64,000 nt of DNA, taken from NCBI RefSeq assembly GCF_028473745.1, contig NZ_CP101137.1:1178001-1242000 (forward strand), written 5' to 3'. The translations under genes and the position numbers were made by a program. The notes below the pieces were generated by a model. It was not told the DNA's origin. It made no database searches and saw only the letters and a program-made list of their open reading frames with translations. Below are positions 61,983 to 64,000 of the stretch, one piece after another; the first letter of the stretch is position 1, and each line of letters begins with the position of its first letter. This stretch comes from Streptomyces sp. M92 (GTDB lineage Bacteria > Actinomycetota > Actinomycetes > Streptomycetales > Streptomycetaceae).

Positions 61983-63779
61983 TCACTTCATGCGGGTGGC
62001 CCACTCCTGCACCTTGGCGATGCGCTGGCGCAGCTGCCCGGCGGTGGCCTCGGCGCTGGCCGGGCCGCCGCACACGCGGCGCAGCTCGGTGTGGATCACG
62101 CCGTGCGGCTTGCCGCTCTGGTGGACGTAGGCGCCGACCATGGTGTTGAGCTGCTTGCGCAGCTCCATCAGCTCCTTGTGGGAGACCACCGGCCGCCGTT
62201 CGGCGGGCAGTTCGAGCAGGTCGGCCTCGTCGTCGGGCTTCTTGCGGCTGTGCGCGATCTGCCGGGCCTGCCGCTTCTGGAGCAGCAGCTGCACCTGGTC
62301 GGGCTCCAGCAGCCCCGGAATGCCGAGGTAGTCCTGCTCCTCCTCGCTGCCCGGGTGGGCCTGCATGCCGAACTCGGCGCCGTTGTACATGACCCGGTCG
62401 AAGGTGGCCTCGGACTCCAGCGCCTCGAAGGAGAACTGCTCCTGCTCGCCGGTGTCCTCGTCCTGCTCCCGGTTCGCCTCGTCCATCTCCTTCTCGGACT
62501 CGGCGTAGGGGTCCTCCTCGCCTTCCTTCTTGGGCCGGTCGAGGACGTGGTCGCGCTCGCGCTCCATCTCGTTGGCGAAGGTGAGCAGGTCGGGCACGGT
62601 CGGCAGGAAGACGGAGGCGGTCTCGCCGCGCCGCCGGGACCGTACGAAGCGGCCGACGGCCTGGGCGAAGAACAGGGGCGTGGAGATGGTGGTCGCGTAG
62701 ACGCCGACCGCGAGGCGCGGCACGTCGACGCCCTCGGACACCATGCGGACGGCGACCATCCAGCGGTCGGTGCTCTGGCTGAACGTGTCGATGTTCTTCG
62801 AGGCGCCCACGTCGTCGGAGAGGACGACGGTGGCCTTGCTGCCGGTGATCTCGCGGATCAGCTTGGCGTAGGCGCGGGCGGAGTCCTGGTCGGCGGCGAT
62901 GACGAGGGCACCCGCGTCCGGGATGGCCTTCCGGACCTCGGTCAGCCGCTGGTCGGCGGCGCGCAGCACGGCCGGCATCCACTCGCCGCGCGGGTCGAGC
63001 GCGGTGCGCCAGGCCTGGCTGACGGCGTCCTTGGTCATGGGCTCGCCGAGCCGGGCGGCGATCTCGTCGCCGGCCTTGGTGCGCCAGCGCATGTTGCCGC
63101 TGTAGCTCATGAAGATCACGGGGCGGACGACGCCGTCGGCGAGCGCGGAGCCGTAACCGTAGGTGTAGTCGGCGGCGGAGCGGCGGATGCCGTCGTTGCC
63201 CTCCTCGTACGCGACGAAGGGGATGGGGTTGGTGTCCGAGCGGAAGGGCGTGCCGGTGAGCGCGAGGCGCCGGGTGGCCGGTTCGAAGGCCTCCAGGCAG
63301 GCCTCGCCCCAGGACTTGGAGTCACCGGCGTGGTGGATCTCGTCCAGGATCACGAGGGTCTTGCGCTGCTCGGAGCGGTTGCGGTGCAGCATCGGGCGCA
63401 CGCCGACGCCGGCGTAGGTGATGGCGATGCCGTGGTACTCGCGGCTGAGCGGGCCCGCGCTGTACTCCGGGTCGAGCTTGATCCCTATGCGGGCCGCGGC
63501 TTCCGCCCACTGCTTCTTCAGGTGCTCGGTGGGCGCGACGACGGTGACCTGCTGCACGACGTGGTGGTGCAGCAGCCAGGACGCCAGCGTCAGCGCGAAG
63601 GTCGTCTTGCCGGCGCCGGGGGTGGCGACCGCGAGGAAGTCCCGGGGCTGCTCCTGGAGGTACTTCTCCATCGCCCCCTGCTGCCAGGCCCGCAGCTTGC
63701 TGGCGGTGCCCCACGGGGCACGGCCGGGGAAGGCCGGGGAGAGGTGGTGCGAGGTGCTGGAGCTGGCGGTGGTAGTCAC
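61983..63779 (-). CDS. DEAD/DEAH-box superfamily 2 helicase
   Basis: 598 aa from GTG 63779 with GGAG upstream. Motif I ATPGAGKTTF, motif II LDEIHHAG (DEIH), motif III LTGTPF, motif V-like STDRWMVAVRMVSEGVDVPR and motif VI QAVGRFVRSRRRGE. The Q-like WQQGAMEKYL lies upstream. The C-terminal 200 residues are acidic, charged and uncharacterised. It resembles actinobacterial SF2 helicases related to the UvrB/XPB/type III restriction subunit fold. DNA or RNA substrate unknown. Confidence 0.9.
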   Translation of the reverse strand: MTTTASSSTSHHLSPAFPGRAPWGTASKLRAWQQGAMEKYLQEQPRDFLAVATPGAGKTTFALTLASWLLHHHVVQQVTVVAPTEHLKKQWAEAAARIGIKLDPEYSAGPLSREYHGIAITYAGVGVRPMLHRNRSEQRKTLVILDEIHHAGDSKSWGEACLEAFEPATRRLALTGTPFRSDTNPIPFVAYEEGNDGIRRSAADYTYGYGSALADGVVRPVIFMSYSGNMRWRTKAGDEIAARLGEPMTKDAVSQAWRTALDPRGEWMPAVLRAADQRLTEVRKAIPDAGALVIAADQDSARAYAKLIREITGSKATVVLSDDVGASKNIDTFSQSTDRWMVAVRMVSEGVDVPRLAVGVYATTISTPLFFAQAVGRFVRSRRRGETASVFLPTVPDLLTFANEMERERDHVLDRPKKEGEEDPYAESEKEMDEANREQDEDTGEQEQFSFEALESEATFDRVMYNGAEFGMQAHPGSEEEQDYLGIPGLLEPDQVQLLLQKRQARQIAHSRKKPDDEADLLELPAERRPVVSHKELMELRKQLNTMVGAYVHQSGKPHGVIHTELRRVCGGPASAEATAGQLRQRIAKVQEWATRMK

Positions 63780-63923
63780 GGTCTCCGAAGGGGGTAGAAC
63801 GGCTCGGCCACGTATGACAACCGGGCCACCCTACCGGCGCCCCGGGGCGAGCGGCGTCCGCGGCGGGGCGGGTCACCCCCGGGTGGGACGGACGTCACAG
63901 CCGCCCCGCACGCCGCACGGCAC

Positions 63924-64000
63924 TCACTTCTCCCGCACCCGCGTCGCAACCCAGGCCCCCACCAGCGCCACCGCCGCCATGGGCAGGAAGACCGCCGCGA
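63924..64000 (-). CDS. C-terminal end of a membrane protein (partial)
   Basis: Only the last 24 residues fit in the window: AAVFLPMAAVALVGAWVATR, then VREK and a TGA stop at 63924-63926. This is one hydrophobic helix with a basic end, typical of the last membrane segment of an integral membrane protein. Family cannot be told. Confidence 0.45.
   Translation of the reverse strand, partial: AAVFLPMAAVALVGAWVATRVREK

Overview
The window is about 64 kb of very GC-rich chromosomal DNA from a Streptomyces (or a very close relative). The pointers are a conservon (histidine-kinase-like protein, roadblock protein, DUF742 protein and small GTPase followed by P450s), an SsgA-like sporulation protein, a GlcNAc PTS locus with DasR operators, many GTG starts, ATGA and GTGA overlaps between neighbours, and leaderless-looking promoters. 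From memory the gene order PBP - rph - nagF/nagE1/nagE2 - cysM - clpS - ssgG - hppD matches the core chromosome of S. coelicolor around SCO2880-SCO2930. Most of the window is therefore conserved core, with accessory insertions at the left end and around 29-30.5 kb.

Layout. 0-3.6 kb: DUF6879 (partial), an XRE/DUF5753 regulator and a three-gene graspetide cluster (precursor TgmA, ATP-grasp ligase TgmB, PIMT-like methyltransferase TgmC), which is the best candidate here for an unusual natural-product system. 3.7-7.5 kb: three accessory genes, namely a secreted beta-rich/lectin-like protein, a small secreted SH3-like protein and a 571-aa protein with an AGN-type N-terminal motif. 8.0-13.7 kb: conservon cvnABCD with two P450s, the first lacking the EXXR motif. 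13.7-24.5 kb: AhpD-like protein, alpha/beta hydrolase, VOC protein, MFS transporter, DUF445, GDSL esterase, DUF1707 and a two-permease ABC-2 exporter. 24.8-29 kb: a bifunctional penicillin-binding protein, a guanidinium exporter behind a guanidine-III riboswitch, GroES-like and DUF3618 proteins, and the peroxiredoxin Bcp.

29.1-30.6 kb: two overlapping HNH-nuclease paralogues (the second with a TTA codon) next to a tRNA with a UAG anticodon but a short variable loop. 30.6-36 kb: rdgB, a small exported protein, rph and the GlcNAc PTS genes with three DasR-type operators. 36-43 kb: MBL hydrolase, a membrane-anchored PemK/MazF-like protein, the mec - leader peptide - cysO - cysM cysteine pathway, an amino-acid permease, DUF2017 and clpS. 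42.5-44.6 kb: nicotinamide salvage genes pncB and pncA. 45-52.9 kb: an M6 secreted protease, two RDD membrane proteins (one frameshifted), SsgG and an FAD-linked oxidase. 53-60.7 kb: TPR protein, hppD with a divergent Lrp-type regulator, an OpuC-type compatible-solute ABC operon and a Lon-like S16 protease. 61-64 kb: IclR regulator, DEAH helicase and the end of a membrane protein.

Non-coding structure includes a dispersed ~200-bp element with terminal inverted repeats (two copies, one carrying a second repeat family inside it), a 17-bp minisatellite derived from the end of a gene, a hexanucleotide repeat at a stop codon, and several strong candidate operators.
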